64,000 bases of DNA, taken from Bacteroidales bacterium Bact_22 (GTDB lineage Bacteria > Bacteroidota > Bacteroidia > Bacteroidales > F082). The position numbers and the translations under genes are program-made. Positions 52,701 to 61,625 of the stretch are shown here, in pieces. The notes beneath the pieces were generated by a model, which was not told where the DNA came from, did not search any database, and saw only the letters and a program-made list of their open reading frames with translations. Location: NCBI GenBank assembly GCA_001603665.1, contig LUZN01000005.1:1-64000 (forward strand), written 5' to 3'. Numbering within the stretch: the stretch's first letter is position 1; every line of letters starts with the position of its first letter.

Positions 52701-54837
52701 GATAGGAGTTGAAAGCAAGGGCTTCAGTCACCGTATAAGTGTTGCTGGACGATTTGATGTAATAGTCGGCAGTGGCAATGGTGCTTTCATCACTACCTTT
52801 TATTGCAATAGCTTTGATGGTTGTTGTTGTACTCACAGAAATAGCACCAGTGTATTGAGTGCTTGAGCTACTTGGCGTTGTGCCGTCGGTGGTATAGTAA
52901 ATGGTAGTACCTGATGTTTCACAGGCGAGGGTCACGCTTTGTGTTGTTGCATAACCGCCGGCAGCAATGCTGAATGTAGGGGCTTCGACGGCAACTGAAG
53001 GATGAGTTAAGGATTGCAAGACGCAACCTGATGAAAACTCATATAAAGATTGAGCGTTGAAATAAGTCAAATCGCCAGAGACCACAACGATATCGCCAAC
53101 TTCAACATTGGCGGCATCGGTACCGGTACAACGATAAGCTCTCAAGAAATCTGTATCGCCGGATTCATCCACAATATCAAACGAGATGTTACTGTACTGT
53201 GCGTTATAAGCTTCCGAGATATTGGAAACAATGCCAGTGACATACACGTCTGTTACACCTATATTGCCGTCAATAGCGGCGCGGGCTTCGGCAACGGTGT
53301 AAGGATTGTTCAGTGTGCCAGGAGCGTCTGGATCGCTGTTAGTAACCGAAACAGTAAATGTAGCTGTACCAGCGTAATAGTTTTCATCGGCCTCTTGGCT
53401 AATGGTGACAGTTTGTGCGCTCGGAGTCACTGCCAAAGGAGTGACTGTGATGGTCTTGTTGGTTGCGTCATGAACATAGCTGAAATAGCTTGTTGGGGTG
53501 GCAGGTTCGATGGTGATGGCGCCTGTGCTGGAAGTGGTATAGCTTACTGTTTGTGCTGAGCTATTGTTGTATAGGTCAAAGCTAAGAGCAACAGGAGCAC
53601 CAGTAATTGCAAGGTCACTTGGATCTAATGAACTGCCGCTTATTGAGTAAGTGACAACTATGGTAGTCCAACGAATCTGTTTGCTATGCTCAATAGTAAA
53701 ATTAGTTGAGGCAGAGCCTGTCCAAGTTACTGTCGCGCCATTTGCGGAAACAGATCCTGTTGAAGGAGTAACGGTTCCACTATTTTGATAGCCATTATAA
53801 CTTTCGCCTGATGCCGTTAAAACTATTTTAGTGATAGTAACTCCAGTACCAGGCATAATGGTAGTAGTTCCACCTGCATAGAATTGTGCATAAGAAGTAT
53901 TCCCATAAAACTTGGTGTCTTTAATAGAAACGTCAGGCTTTACCATAGTGTACTCTGATCCACTGGATGAAGTTCCCTGTCCTGTGTAGTCAGAATAAGT
54001 AAAGGTCGCAGTTGTTCCCGTCGAAGGGGTGCTATCATCAACTTCAACTGTAAAAGACACTGAACCAGCAGCATAAGTAGCATCAGCATCTTGTGAGATG
54101 GTGATGGTTTGTGCACTTGGGGTAACGGCAACAGGAGTAACTGTGATGGTATTGCCGCTAACGGATGTAGTAACATAGCCAGTGCCACCGCTTACAGTCA
54201 CCGCACCAGTGCTGGAGGTCGTGAAGTTGACCGTTTGAGCAGAGGAGTTATTGTAGAGGTCGAAACTGAGAGCGACGGGAGCGCCTGTGAGAGCGAGGTT
54301 ACTGGGGGTTAACTGGGAACCGCTTCCGCTATCTTCCTCGGAATTCACACCCCATATCACGAAACGTTTTGCTGTACTTGTCGTGAAAGTAAACGTTGTC
54401 TCCTCAGTGAGAGCGTTTGTAAATGTGATGACTTTATAAAAATCCGTACTGCTGGCTGTTCCATTTAATGTAAAGTCAGTACTTGATCCAGCAATACCAC
54501 TATCCGCTGTTAAACTAATGCTTGCTGGGGAAATATTGGTATTTGGAGTTATGTTAACGGAAAGTCCAGAAACACCATTCCATGCAGCAACATGTATGTG
54601 AAGATATTTAGCACCGGATGGGACAGTAACAGTCATAGTTCCACCAGCTTTGCTAGTTCCGACCTTGATACCTGCATTGGTATTAACGGTACAAGAAGAA
54701 CCATTGGTTCCAGCAGTAAGCGTACAATTACTCGTTTGAGTAGCTGAATAATTACTTTGTCCCCATCCCACCATACTCGGCGTCATGAAGACCAGCAGCG
54801 CGAGCGCTGCAAACAATTTTGTAAATGTTTTTTTCAT
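49723..54837 (-). CDS. very large secreted repeat protein with T9SS type A sorting domain
   Basis: The 1704-residue protein begins with a signal peptide (to about residue 27). Two copies of a module of about 100 residues follow, each starting with LALTGAPVALSFDLYNNSSAQTV or LAITGAPVALSFDLYNNSSAQTV (about 180-280 and 410-505). Next come an OB-fold DUF6359-like domain (about 515-615, AYNAQYSNISFDIVDESG), a chitobiase C-terminal-like domain (about 625-700, SGTTIYYTTDGTTPS), a second OB-like domain (about 705-815), a BACON-like domain (about 820-920, STEDTWLEVDDNA) and lectin-like regions. The sorting signal occupies about the last 75 residues (IFVYQSGNDLIVSGEGEL, VYIFKLNGNVQKIVVR). It is probably a surface adhesin or glycan-binding protein. 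Confidence 0.82.
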   Translation of the reverse strand: MKKTFTKLFAALALLVFMTPSMVGWGQSNYSATQTSNCTLTAGTNGSSCTVNTNAGIKVGTSKAGGTMTVTVPSGAKYLHIHVAAWNGVSGLSVNITPNTNISPASISLTADSGIAGSSTDFTLNGTASSTDFYKVITFTNALTEETTFTFTTSTAKRFVIWGVNSEEDSGSGSQLTPSNLALTGAPVALSFDLYNNSSAQTVNFTTSSTGAVTVSGGTGYVTTSVSGNTITVTPVAVTPSAQTITISQDADATYAAGSVSFTVEVDDSTPSTGTTATFTYSDYTGQGTSSSGSEYTMVKPDVSIKDTKFYGNTSYAQFYAGGTTTIMPGTGVTITKIVLTASGESYNGYQNSGTVTPSTGSVSANGATVTWTGSASTNFTIEHSKQIRWTTIVVTYSISGSSLDPSDLAITGAPVALSFDLYNNSSAQTVSYTTSSTGAITIEPATPTSYFSYVHDATNKTITVTPLAVTPSAQTVTISQEADENYYAGTATFTVSVTNSDPDAPGTLNNPYTVAEARAAIDGNIGVTDVYVTGIVSNISEAYNAQYSNISFDIVDESGDTDFLRAYRCTGTDAANVEVGDIVVVSGDLTYFNAQSLYEFSSGCVLQSLTHPSVAVEAPTFSIAAGGYATTQSVTLACETSGTTIYYTTDGTTPSSSSTQYTGAISVSTTTTIKAIAIKGSDESTIATADYYIKSSSNTYTVTEALAFNSYPQNNIFVNGIVCTAPTDAPTSNGELTYYISVDGEATNKLEVYKGKNINNTAFANQIDIQVGDQVTIFGNVKIYNDAKEFEQGNYLVEFARPTTITASDVNIAYDDEDGEIAYTINNPVTGGSIVASTEDTWLEVDDNAQTTSSGTIEFICEANNTTTARTATVTLTYTYNTNETVTKTVTVTQAGQTNTYNGQGTFTKVTTLADLEDGGYYVLVNSGHALKASYYGSTTNEMASSEVTANSSNQINNPATDIVWKLEANSDNWNLYNENAEKYCYNTGTGSTGFSLGESAAASYSVSLSNDAYIFQSTSGSRCIAYYSTNTSFRTYASSNANAKLTLYKLGEAPTEPYITVAPDQVTVPSTGGSGSLAIDYDNMTIANAAAITIQYYDDNNQTISAPAWMSNVSVAAGATSGYVINYTIAQNDGTNRTATFKVYASDGTENVYSNLVTFTQSVYVAPVTYTLATSIENGRHYIIANGSDKAMGAQGSNNRSAVAVEIENDVATVTGTDVYEFVINGPDANGKYTIYDAERPGYLYNASTSNNSYLRTQTNNNTTGQWTITFDNDNKATITSYGNSNRPTIMYNSGSTLFSCYASGQSAIYLYMKDEVTPQYDFYMDIAAWTVDENNPNDETEKTDGWYFIASPINSDLTPSEVGMITPNEEEIRTYDLYRLSGNTWENYRQHPFNIANGVGYLYANKNDVTLHFSGTSIRSTENNTITLYQTGWNLISNPFNCLVTVNKDFGELNNGSAVANKTSGNLITPCAGIAVYGEKDEVVEFTIAETQQAAMPTPSQMNIVLAQQVVSRDGNTINTKAIDNAVVTFNGNAGLPKFTLFDNDSKLYIPQNGKDYAIVSSDGHGSMPLNFKAKELGRYTISVNTEGLDMSYLHLIDRLTGEDVNLLLDSEYSFIASNNDSEERFILSFTEKGYDAHDNEIFVYQSGNDLIVSGEGELQIFDVMGRMVKNTVINGVEAIAMPQGVYIFKLNGNVQKIVVR

Positions 54838-55023
54838 TTTGTTTTGTTTAGTTTTGTTTATTATTTATTTTACCTATTTTTTACGCTTTTTAATTACGCT
54901 TTTTTGCAAATTTTTGCGATGCAGCGCCCCAATTGATTTACATTCAACAATCATAATCCACTGTAAATCAACACATTAAAACAAAAATACCTCTTCGCAC
55001 GGAATCTCTTTCAAAATGGTCCG

Positions 55024-55063
55024 CAAAAATACACAATTAATTAATATGGTGGAAGATTTTTTT
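55024..55063 (-). promoter_or_regulatory. repeated promoter module, copy 1
   Basis: On the minus strand, T-rich sequence, CTTCCACCATATTAATTAA and TTGTGTATTTTTG form a module with a -7 box at its end. Nearly identical sequence precedes the RAYT gene (56824-56862), and a shorter version precedes the DUF1016 gene. Confidence 0.7.
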
Positions 55064-55080
55064 GAAAAAAAGTTTTTTGG

Positions 55081-55128
55081 CTTATAAGCTTATGAGATTA
55101 GAAGCTTAGAAGATTATAGGATTAGAAG
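55081..55128. repeat. octamer array after the DUF1016 nuclease gene
   Basis: Six degenerate 8-mers (CTTATAAG, CTTATGAG, ATTAGAAG, CTTAGAAG, ATTATAGG, ATTAGAAG) lie between the module at 55024 and the DUF1016 stop codon. Confidence 0.75.
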
Positions 55129-55160
55129 GGGATTGAGAGGTTATTATTTAAAACGAAACA

Positions 55161-56174
55161 TTATTTTGGTAAAAGTTTTTTGAGTTCGTAGCGTGTAATG
55201 GCTATTGGCTGTTCGTTCTTTTCGACAGTCCATTGTGCAACTAGATCATTCTTTTCTTTGCAAAACAAAAGACCTATGGTGTCACCATCCAAATCTGTTT
55301 TGAAAAGATGGTCAACAGCAGTACAATAGAGATTTAATTTGCTAACATATTCGGGTTCAAATTTGCCTGTTTTCAGTTCAACGACAATATATCTTCGCAA
55401 TCGCAGATGATAAAACAACAAATCGCAGAAAAACTCATCCCCGTTAATCTCGAGCCTAATTTGTCTGCCTACATAAGCGAATCCAGCGCCCAATTCAATC
55501 AGAAACCGTGATATATTATCTTCTAATCCTTTTTGTAATTCTTTTTCTTTAAAGTCATTGTTTAGATTAAGGAAATCCAAATGATAAGGATTCCTTAGCA
55601 TTTCTGTGGCATAATCGCTGTCGTCTTTAGGTAATGTGGTCGGAAAATTGTTTATGGCCTTTCCTTCAGATTCGTATAATTCAGCTGCCATCATATTAAG
55701 CAGCATGTTTCTGCTCCAGCCGTGTTCTATTGTTTTTAAGATATAAAAAAACGATTTGTCAGGACCAAACTTCTTATCAAGTATAAAACGGATATGCCCC
55801 CAGGGAACAAGCGAAACATAATCTACTACCGAATTGGTATGTCCTATTTGTGCCACAACTTGTGGCGTAATTGTAATTGATGAAAATGTGTCGTACATCT
55901 GCTTGATATACTGTAAGTTTCGAGTTGAGAACCCCTTCATGTCAGGGAAAGCACTCATCAAATCATGGCTGAGTTGGGTGAAGAATTTGCTGCCCCATTT
56001 TGTGTCAATTTTTAAACGGGTTATTTCTTCGCCGATAAACCAATAAAGCCTAATTAGTTGTTGATTGACGCCAACAGAAGTCCTAAATCGTGTCGCTTTT
56101 GCCTGCTCGATTACACTTGTTAATAGTTTTTGATACTGCGAGTCATACGCTGAATTATGAATTATCGATTCCAT
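55161..56174 (-). CDS. DUF1016 (YhcG-type) PD-(D/E)XK nuclease-domain protein
   Basis: The 337-residue protein has an N-terminal helical DUF1016_N domain (RLYWFIGEEITRL, WGSKFFTQLSHDLMSAFPDMKGFSTRNLQYIKQMY) and a C-terminal nuclease-like domain from about 180. The PD-(D/E)XK core reads FFCDLLFYHLRLRRYIVVELKTGKFEPEY (Asp, then Glu-x-Lys). Family members are found in mobile and defence contexts; a DNA-processing role is suspected but unproven. It sits beside a RAYT gene and REP palindromes, and both carry copies of the same promoter module, which suggests insertion into this locus. Confidence 0.85.
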   Translation of the reverse strand: MESIIHNSAYDSQYQKLLTSVIEQAKATRFRTSVGVNQQLIRLYWFIGEEITRLKIDTKWGSKFFTQLSHDLMSAFPDMKGFSTRNLQYIKQMYDTFSSITITPQVVAQIGHTNSVVDYVSLVPWGHIRFILDKKFGPDKSFFYILKTIEHGWSRNMLLNMMAAELYESEGKAINNFPTTLPKDDSDYATEMLRNPYHLDFLNLNNDFKEKELQKGLEDNISRFLIELGAGFAYVGRQIRLEINGDEFFCDLLFYHLRLRRYIVVELKTGKFEPEYVSKLNLYCTAVDHLFKTDLDGDTIGLLFCKEKNDLVAQWTVEKNEQPIAITRYELKKLLPK

Positions 56175-56236
56175 AATTTTGATAATTAGTAAAACAATAA
56201 AGAAAATATTTAGTTTTTAAGGTTCTAATGCAATTG

Positions 56237-56244
56237 CAAAGATA
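56237..56244 (-). promoter_or_regulatory. -7 box for the DUF1016 gene (promoter module, copy 2)
   Basis: On the minus strand, TATCTTTG is preceded by ATTAATTAATTGTG, as in the modules at 55024 and 56824. The start codon is 62 bp downstream at 56174. Confidence 0.65.
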
Positions 56245-56287
56245 CACAATTAATTAATATGATTGATAAAAAAATTGAAAAATTTTT

Positions 56288-56359
56288 GGACGCATTCAAT
56301 GCGACAATGTCGGACGCATTCGATGCGTTATTGTCGGACGCATGCGATGCGTCCCTACG
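56288..56359. repeat. three tandem 24-mer REP units beside the RAYT gene
   Basis: Three 24-bp units, each starting GGACGCAT and carrying an inverted GCAT/ATGC core (56288-56311, 56312-56335, 56336-56359), end in the family A signature GCGTCCCTAC. The RAYT stop codon (56355-56357) lies in the last unit. Confidence 0.85.
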
Positions 56360-56798
56360 GATTGTTGCGGTCACGGTGCCAAATCAATGGGTTGTTTTCA
56401 ATATAATCCGCAATGCGATTCATTTCCAATTGGTTGCGAATTATATGGTCGTTGTAACGTTCCTGCCATGAAAACGTTCTGTCAGATTGAACGGACGTGG
56501 CGCGCCGCGTCCCTACATTTGTTCGATCATATGGTATTTTGTTACCGTCAACAGACACAATCAAATGTATGTGGTTCGGCATTATTGTCGATAACAATAT
56601 TTTTGCGTATGGATAATGCGTTTCTGTATTTTCAATCTGTGTTTTCAAATATTCGCCAATATCGGTCAAATGTATTTTGTCATCGGCGATTTCGCCGAAA
56701 TAATGAATTCTGTCTTTTGTGCAGATTGTGACGAAATATTCGCCACCATTGTATTGGTGCCAATTCGCCCTAGGCGTTTTTCGGTTTGATAAATTCAT
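56355..56798 (-). CDS. REP-associated tyrosine transposase (RAYT, IS200-like fold)
   Basis: The start at 56798 is chosen (147 residues); a frame from 56822 would add eight residues. The Y1-transposase signature is present: the HUH motif in MPNHIHLIV (about 66-74), a strand YFVTICTKDR near the N-terminus and the catalytic Tyr region in ADYIENNPLIW. RAYTs process single-stranded REP hairpins and spread them in the genome. Unusually, a REP palindrome (56493-56516) lies within the gene, read as NVGTRRATSVQ, and the stop codon is inside another REP. Confidence 0.88.
   Translation of the reverse strand: MNLSNRKTPRANWHQYNGGEYFVTICTKDRIHYFGEIADDKIHLTDIGEYLKTQIENTETHYPYAKILLSTIMPNHIHLIVSVDGNKIPYDRTNVGTRRATSVQSDRTFSWQERYNDHIIRNQLEMNRIADYIENNPLIWHRDRNNP
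56493..56516. repeat. REP palindrome inside the RAYT gene
   Basis: GGACGTGGCGCGCCGCGTCCCTAC shares GGACG...CGTCCCTAC ends with the 16030 element and the units at 56288-56359. Confidence 0.85.
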
Positions 56799-56823
56799 GT
56801 TTTCAGTTCTTAAAATTAACAAA

Positions 56824-56862
56824 CCAAAAATACATAATTAATATATGGTGGAAGATTTTTTT
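56824..56862 (-). promoter_or_regulatory. repeated promoter module, copy 3 (RAYT promoter)
   Basis: It differs from 55024-55063 at only a few positions. The minus-strand -7 box TATTTTTG (56824-56831) lies 25 bp before the RAYT start at 56798. Confidence 0.7.
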
Positions 56863-56870
56863 TTAATTTT
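56863..56870 (+). promoter_or_regulatory. -7 box for rlmN
   Basis: TAATTTTG, 17 bp before the ATG at 56888, touches the end of the third promoter module on the other strand. Confidence 0.7.
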
Positions 56871-56887
56871 GCAGAAAAATTCTCAGC

Positions 56888-57892
56888 ATGAAAGCATTAC
56901 TTGGAATGTCGTTGAGCGAGCTGCAAGACGTTGTGGCTCAACATAATCTGCCGAAGTTTACCGCCAAACAGCTCGTCGACTGGCTCTACCGCAAACGTGT
57001 CACCACCTTCGAGGAGATGACAAACCTGTCGAAGACCACACGACAGCTGCTATCGGAAAATTATGTCACCGGCTACCGCGACTTCGAGAACGTGCAAGAG
57101 TCGCATGACGGCACCAAGAAATACCTTTTCCCGACCGAAAACGGACATGTCGAGACGGCGTATATCCCTGAGCGTGAACGCGCTACGCTATGCGTGTCGT
57201 GCCAGGTAGGATGTAAGATGAACTGTCTCTTCTGCCAGACCGGAAAACAAGGCTTCCAAGGCAATCTTTCCGCTGGCGACATTATAAACCAGATACTTAA
57301 CCTGCCGGAATACGAGACGCTGTCGAACTTCGTGTTTATGGGCATGGGCGAGCCTATGGACAACTACGACAACATCATGCGAGTGCTCGAAATCATGACC
57401 TCCGACTGGGGATTGGCGATGAGTCCGACAAGAATTACGGTGTCCACTGCGGGCGTCATCCCCAACATGAAACGCTTTATCAACGAGTCGAAATGCAACC
57501 TCGCCGTCAGTCTGCACAGCCCGTTCCACGATGAACGTGCCAAGATCATGCCTGTCGAGAAGTCGTATCCGATAAATGAAGTCATCCATGCCATCCGTCA
57601 GCACGACTGGAGCGGACAAAGGCGTGTATCGTTTGAATATATAGTTTTCAAAGGCCTTAACGATACTCCTAAGCACATCAACGAGCTGGCCCGTCAGTTG
57701 GGGAGTCTGCGCTGCCGAGTGAATCTGATAAGGTTCCACGCGATACCGAATATCGATTTGCAGAGCCCGTCGATGGACGACATGGTCCGTTTCCGCGATA
57801 AATTAAATGATAAAGGAATTATCGCAACAATCAGGGCTTCAAGAGGTCAGGATATCGATGCCGCCTGCGGCTTGCTATCAACGAAAAGATAG
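56888..57892 (+). CDS. rlmN: 23S rRNA (adenine-2503-C2) methyltransferase
   Basis: The 334-residue radical SAM enzyme methylates A2503 of 23S rRNA (and tRNA A37). The cluster motif CQVGCKMNCLFCQTG (about 103-117) contains the CxxxCxxC, and the catalytic Cys near the C-terminus is in DIDAACGLL (about 327). Length is normal. Its end overlaps the convergent gene at 57878 by 15 bp. Confidence 0.96.
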   Translation: MKALLGMSLSELQDVVAQHNLPKFTAKQLVDWLYRKRVTTFEEMTNLSKTTRQLLSENYVTGYRDFENVQESHDGTKKYLFPTENGHVETAYIPERERATLCVSCQVGCKMNCLFCQTGKQGFQGNLSAGDIINQILNLPEYETLSNFVFMGMGEPMDNYDNIMRVLEIMTSDWGLAMSPTRITVSTAGVIPNMKRFINESKCNLAVSLHSPFHDERAKIMPVEKSYPINEVIHAIRQHDWSGQRRVSFEYIVFKGLNDTPKHINELARQLGSLRCRVNLIRFHAIPNIDLQSPSMDDMVRFRDKLNDKGIIATIRASRGQDIDAACGLLSTKR

Positions 57893-58630
57893 TCTCACTA
57901 AAAGCGGCCTATGGTCTGAAGCCTCTTTCTCTTCTATTACTATAGATTCCAGCGTTTTTGCTTGGCAATTGTTGAATGTCGCCACGTAGTCGATACATTC
58001 TGTAGGCTCATCGGCAGGGAAGGTGGGCTCGTTTTCTGAGTTTATAGTAAAATATTTCTTTAACTCCAGTAAAAGCTGAGAGTTTGGAGCATCGTTCCAG
58101 TCGCCGGCGAGAATAAAAGGCTTCTGCCATTGCTCGGCTTCATTAATTATTAATGGTATGGAAGCCAATCTGGCATCTTCTTCCAAATCCAAGTGTGTGC
58201 AAGCAATCACGTAATCTTTCAATTCCACGACAAGCAACACTCTGGGCTCATCGCCTGGAAGAGGAATACGTTTCGTGCTTAAAGGCTGCTCTTTGGTCAA
58301 AACTCCAACTCCATAGCCACCTCCGTCATAATCGATGGCTTTGCCAAAAGTAGGATAAAAATTGGTGCGGTTTGCCAATTCTTCAAGTTGATATTTCCGT
58401 CCGCTTCTGCTCGTCATACTATCAAGCTCCTGAAGTGCCACAATATCAGGTTGGTTCTTGATAATCACATTTGCAGTCCTATCATAATCCACAACCAAAT
58501 CCATTCCTGCACAATGTCTAACGTTGTAACTCATGATTTTCACTTCAAGATCCACGTTCGGCTTGCAAAACCAGATTGAGCAAAAGATTCCAGTTATCAG
58601 CGCAATCGCAAAAAATAAAGTCCTTTTCAT
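57878..58630 (-). CDS. endonuclease/exonuclease/phosphatase-family protein, membrane-anchored
   Basis: The start at 58630 gives an N-terminal signal anchor (MKRTLFFAIALITGIFCSIWF) and 250 residues. EEP catalytic motifs are visible: MSYNVRH (Asn), IVALQELDS (metal Glu), LAGDWNDAPNS (Asp/Asn pair) and SDHRPLLVRL (Asp-His). Such proteins act on phosphodiester or phosphomonoester substrates; specificity is not evident. It overlaps rlmN tail to tail. Confidence 0.88.
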   Translation of the reverse strand: MKRTLFFAIALITGIFCSIWFCKPNVDLEVKIMSYNVRHCAGMDLVVDYDRTANVIIKNQPDIVALQELDSMTSRSGRKYQLEELANRTNFYPTFGKAIDYDGGGYGVGVLTKEQPLSTKRIPLPGDEPRVLLVVELKDYVIACTHLDLEEDARLASIPLIINEAEQWQKPFILAGDWNDAPNSQLLLELKKYFTINSENEPTFPADEPTECIDYVATFNNCQAKTLESIVIEEKEASDHRPLLVRLSFR

Positions 58631-58661
58631 ATCTTTCAAAAAACTACCCCAAAGATATGAA

Positions 58662-58695
58662 AATTAAACTATTAAACTACGTAAACTATTAAACT
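58662..58695. repeat. ATTAAACT octamer-like array
   Basis: ATTAAACT, ATTAAACT, ACGTAAACT, ATTAAACT lie upstream of the promoter of the carboxyltransferase gene. Confidence 0.65.
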
Positions 58696-58701
58696 TTTTT
58701 G

Positions 58702-58709
58702 TATCTTTG
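58702..58709 (+). promoter_or_regulatory. -7 box for the carboxyltransferase operon
   Basis: TATCTTTG, 17 bp before the GTG start codon at 58727. Confidence 0.7.
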
Positions 58710-58726
58710 CAAAAAATTGTATCAAA

Positions 58727-60334
<1,608 letters not shown>

Positions 60335-60336
60335 TT

Positions 60337-61104
60337 ATGGAATTTACCACACTTCAAATAGGAATAGAGAAAAACGTCGCGCGCGTCGCGCTGAACCGTC
60401 CCGAGGTCCGCAACGCCTTGAACGCCATGATGATACGTGAGCTAACGGAAGCCATCGACTGGCTCGACGCGCGCGAGGATATCCGTGTGATTGAGATCTG
60501 CGGCAATGGTAAGAGTTTCTGCGCCGGAGCCGACCTCAACTACATGAAAGACATAGCAAAATATGGCTATGCGCAGAATCTGGATGACGCAAATAAGCTG
60601 TCGAAGCTGTTTCAAGCCATCTATTTCTGCAACACGCCAGTCATCGCTCTGGTGCACGGTCACGTGATAGGAGGCGGCAACGGCATCATAGCGGCTTGCG
60701 ACGTGGTGCTGGCAGAAAACGATACTGTTTTCGCCTTCAGCGAGGTGAAACTGGGGCTCACTCCAGCCACTATTTCGCCTTTTGTCATTGCCCGTTGCGG
60801 TGAAACTATGGCTCGCGACACAATGTTGAGCGGTCGTAAGTTCACGGCTCAGGAAGCGTTGAGATTCAACCTTGTGAACTACGTCGGCACGATGGAGGAA
60901 CTCAACAAACGTCTGGATTTCTACACCGAGCACTACCTCGCAGCATCGCCATATGCCATCCGCGACTGCAAGCAGCTGATCCGCGGTGTCTGCGGTCACG
61001 GCGACCCTTACAGCGAAGTCTTCGTAATGACATCATCCCTCATCGCCAACGAACGAATGGGGAAGGATGCCCAGGAGAGAATGAAGGAATTCTTTGAAAA
61101 GTAA
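60337..61104 (+). CDS. enoyl-CoA hydratase/isomerase, probable methylglutaconyl-CoA hydratase
   Basis: The 255-residue crotonase-fold enzyme has the oxyanion loops GNGKSFCAGADLNYM and GHVIGGGNGIIAACDVVLA and the catalytic Glu in FAFSEVKLGLTPATISPFV. Right behind a methylcrotonyl-CoA carboxylase-type gene, 3-methylglutaconyl-CoA hydration (leucine breakdown) is the natural guess, but the family has many substrates. A heptamer array follows the stop. Confidence 0.83.
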   Translation: MEFTTLQIGIEKNVARVALNRPEVRNALNAMMIRELTEAIDWLDAREDIRVIEICGNGKSFCAGADLNYMKDIAKYGYAQNLDDANKLSKLFQAIYFCNTPVIALVHGHVIGGGNGIIAACDVVLAENDTVFAFSEVKLGLTPATISPFVIARCGETMARDTMLSGRKFTAQEALRFNLVNYVGTMEELNKRLDFYTEHYLAASPYAIRDCKQLIRGVCGHGDPYSEVFVMTSSLIANERMGKDAQERMKEFFEK

Positions 61105-61128
61105 CTTTGGCTATTGGCCGTTGGCTAC
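61105..61128. repeat. short TTGGC heptamer tract
   Basis: CTTTGGC-TATTGGC-CGTTGGC-TAC starts at the first base after the stop codon of the hydratase gene. Confidence 0.8.
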
Positions 61129-61152
61129 TTTTATACAAAAAAACAATAAGAT

Positions 61153-61623
61153 ATGTCACAATTTGAAATCAGACCAGCTCGCGAAAACGAAGCGGCATTA
61201 GTTCTCGATTTCATCAAGAAACTCGCTACATACGAGAAGATGATTGACGAGGTCGAAGCCACTGTCGAGTCTATTCATGATTCCCTTTTTGTGAAGCATG
61301 AAGCCGAGGTTGTCTTTGGTTGCGAAGACGGCGTTCCTGTCGGTTTCGCCTTGTTTTTCCACAACTTCAGCACTTTCGTCGGTCGAAAAGGCCTGTATCT
61401 CGAAGACCTCTTCGTCATTCCCGAAAAACGTGGCTTAGGCTACGGCAAAGCGTTGTTACTCTACCTCGCCCGCCTCGCCAAAGAGCGCCACTGTGGCCGC
61501 ATGGAGTGGGTCTGCCTTGACTGGAACCAGCCTTCAATAAACTTCTATAAATCCCTCGGTGCCAAGCCAATGGATGACTGGACGATTTATCGTCTGGATG
61601 AGAAGAGGCTAGGGGAGATGTAG
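61153..61623 (+). CDS. GNAT-family N-acetyltransferase (diamine acetyltransferase-like)
   Basis: The 156-residue protein has the acetyl-CoA loop LEDLFVIPEKRGLGYGKALL (motif A, RGxGxGKxLL) and the DWNQPSINFYKSLGAKPM motif B, resembling the spermidine/diamine acetyltransferase subgroup. Substrate is uncertain. Its stop codon is two bases from the convergent hicB gene. Confidence 0.82.
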   Translation: MSQFEIRPARENEAALVLDFIKKLATYEKMIDEVEATVESIHDSLFVKHEAEVVFGCEDGVPVGFALFFHNFSTFVGRKGLYLEDLFVIPEKRGLGYGKALLLYLARLAKERHCGRMEWVCLDWNQPSINFYKSLGAKPMDDWTIYRLDEKRLGEM

Positions 61624-61625
61624 AA

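Larger units (their letters stand above)
54838..55160. other. 323-bp gene-free region: leader and promoters of the 1704-residue protein gene, plus octamers
   Basis: No gene is supported. Minus-strand -7 boxes (TATTTTTG) are at 54982-54989 and 55024-55031. The leader contains an inverted repeat TTGATTTAC (54933-54941) and GTAAATCAA (54963-54971). The segment 55025-55063 is one copy of a repeated promoter module (see 56237 and 56824). Octamers occupy 55081-55128. Confidence 0.6.

Noticed and set aside
53050..53559. 169-codon plus-strand frame within the giant T9SS gene
   Set aside because: Antisense to a continuous, well-structured secreted protein; composition rich in Ile/Cys/Ser without recognisable motif.
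56259..56731. Short plus-strand frames over the REP units and RAYT
   Set aside because: They consist of repeat sequence or lie opposite the RAYT gene, and show no domain pattern.
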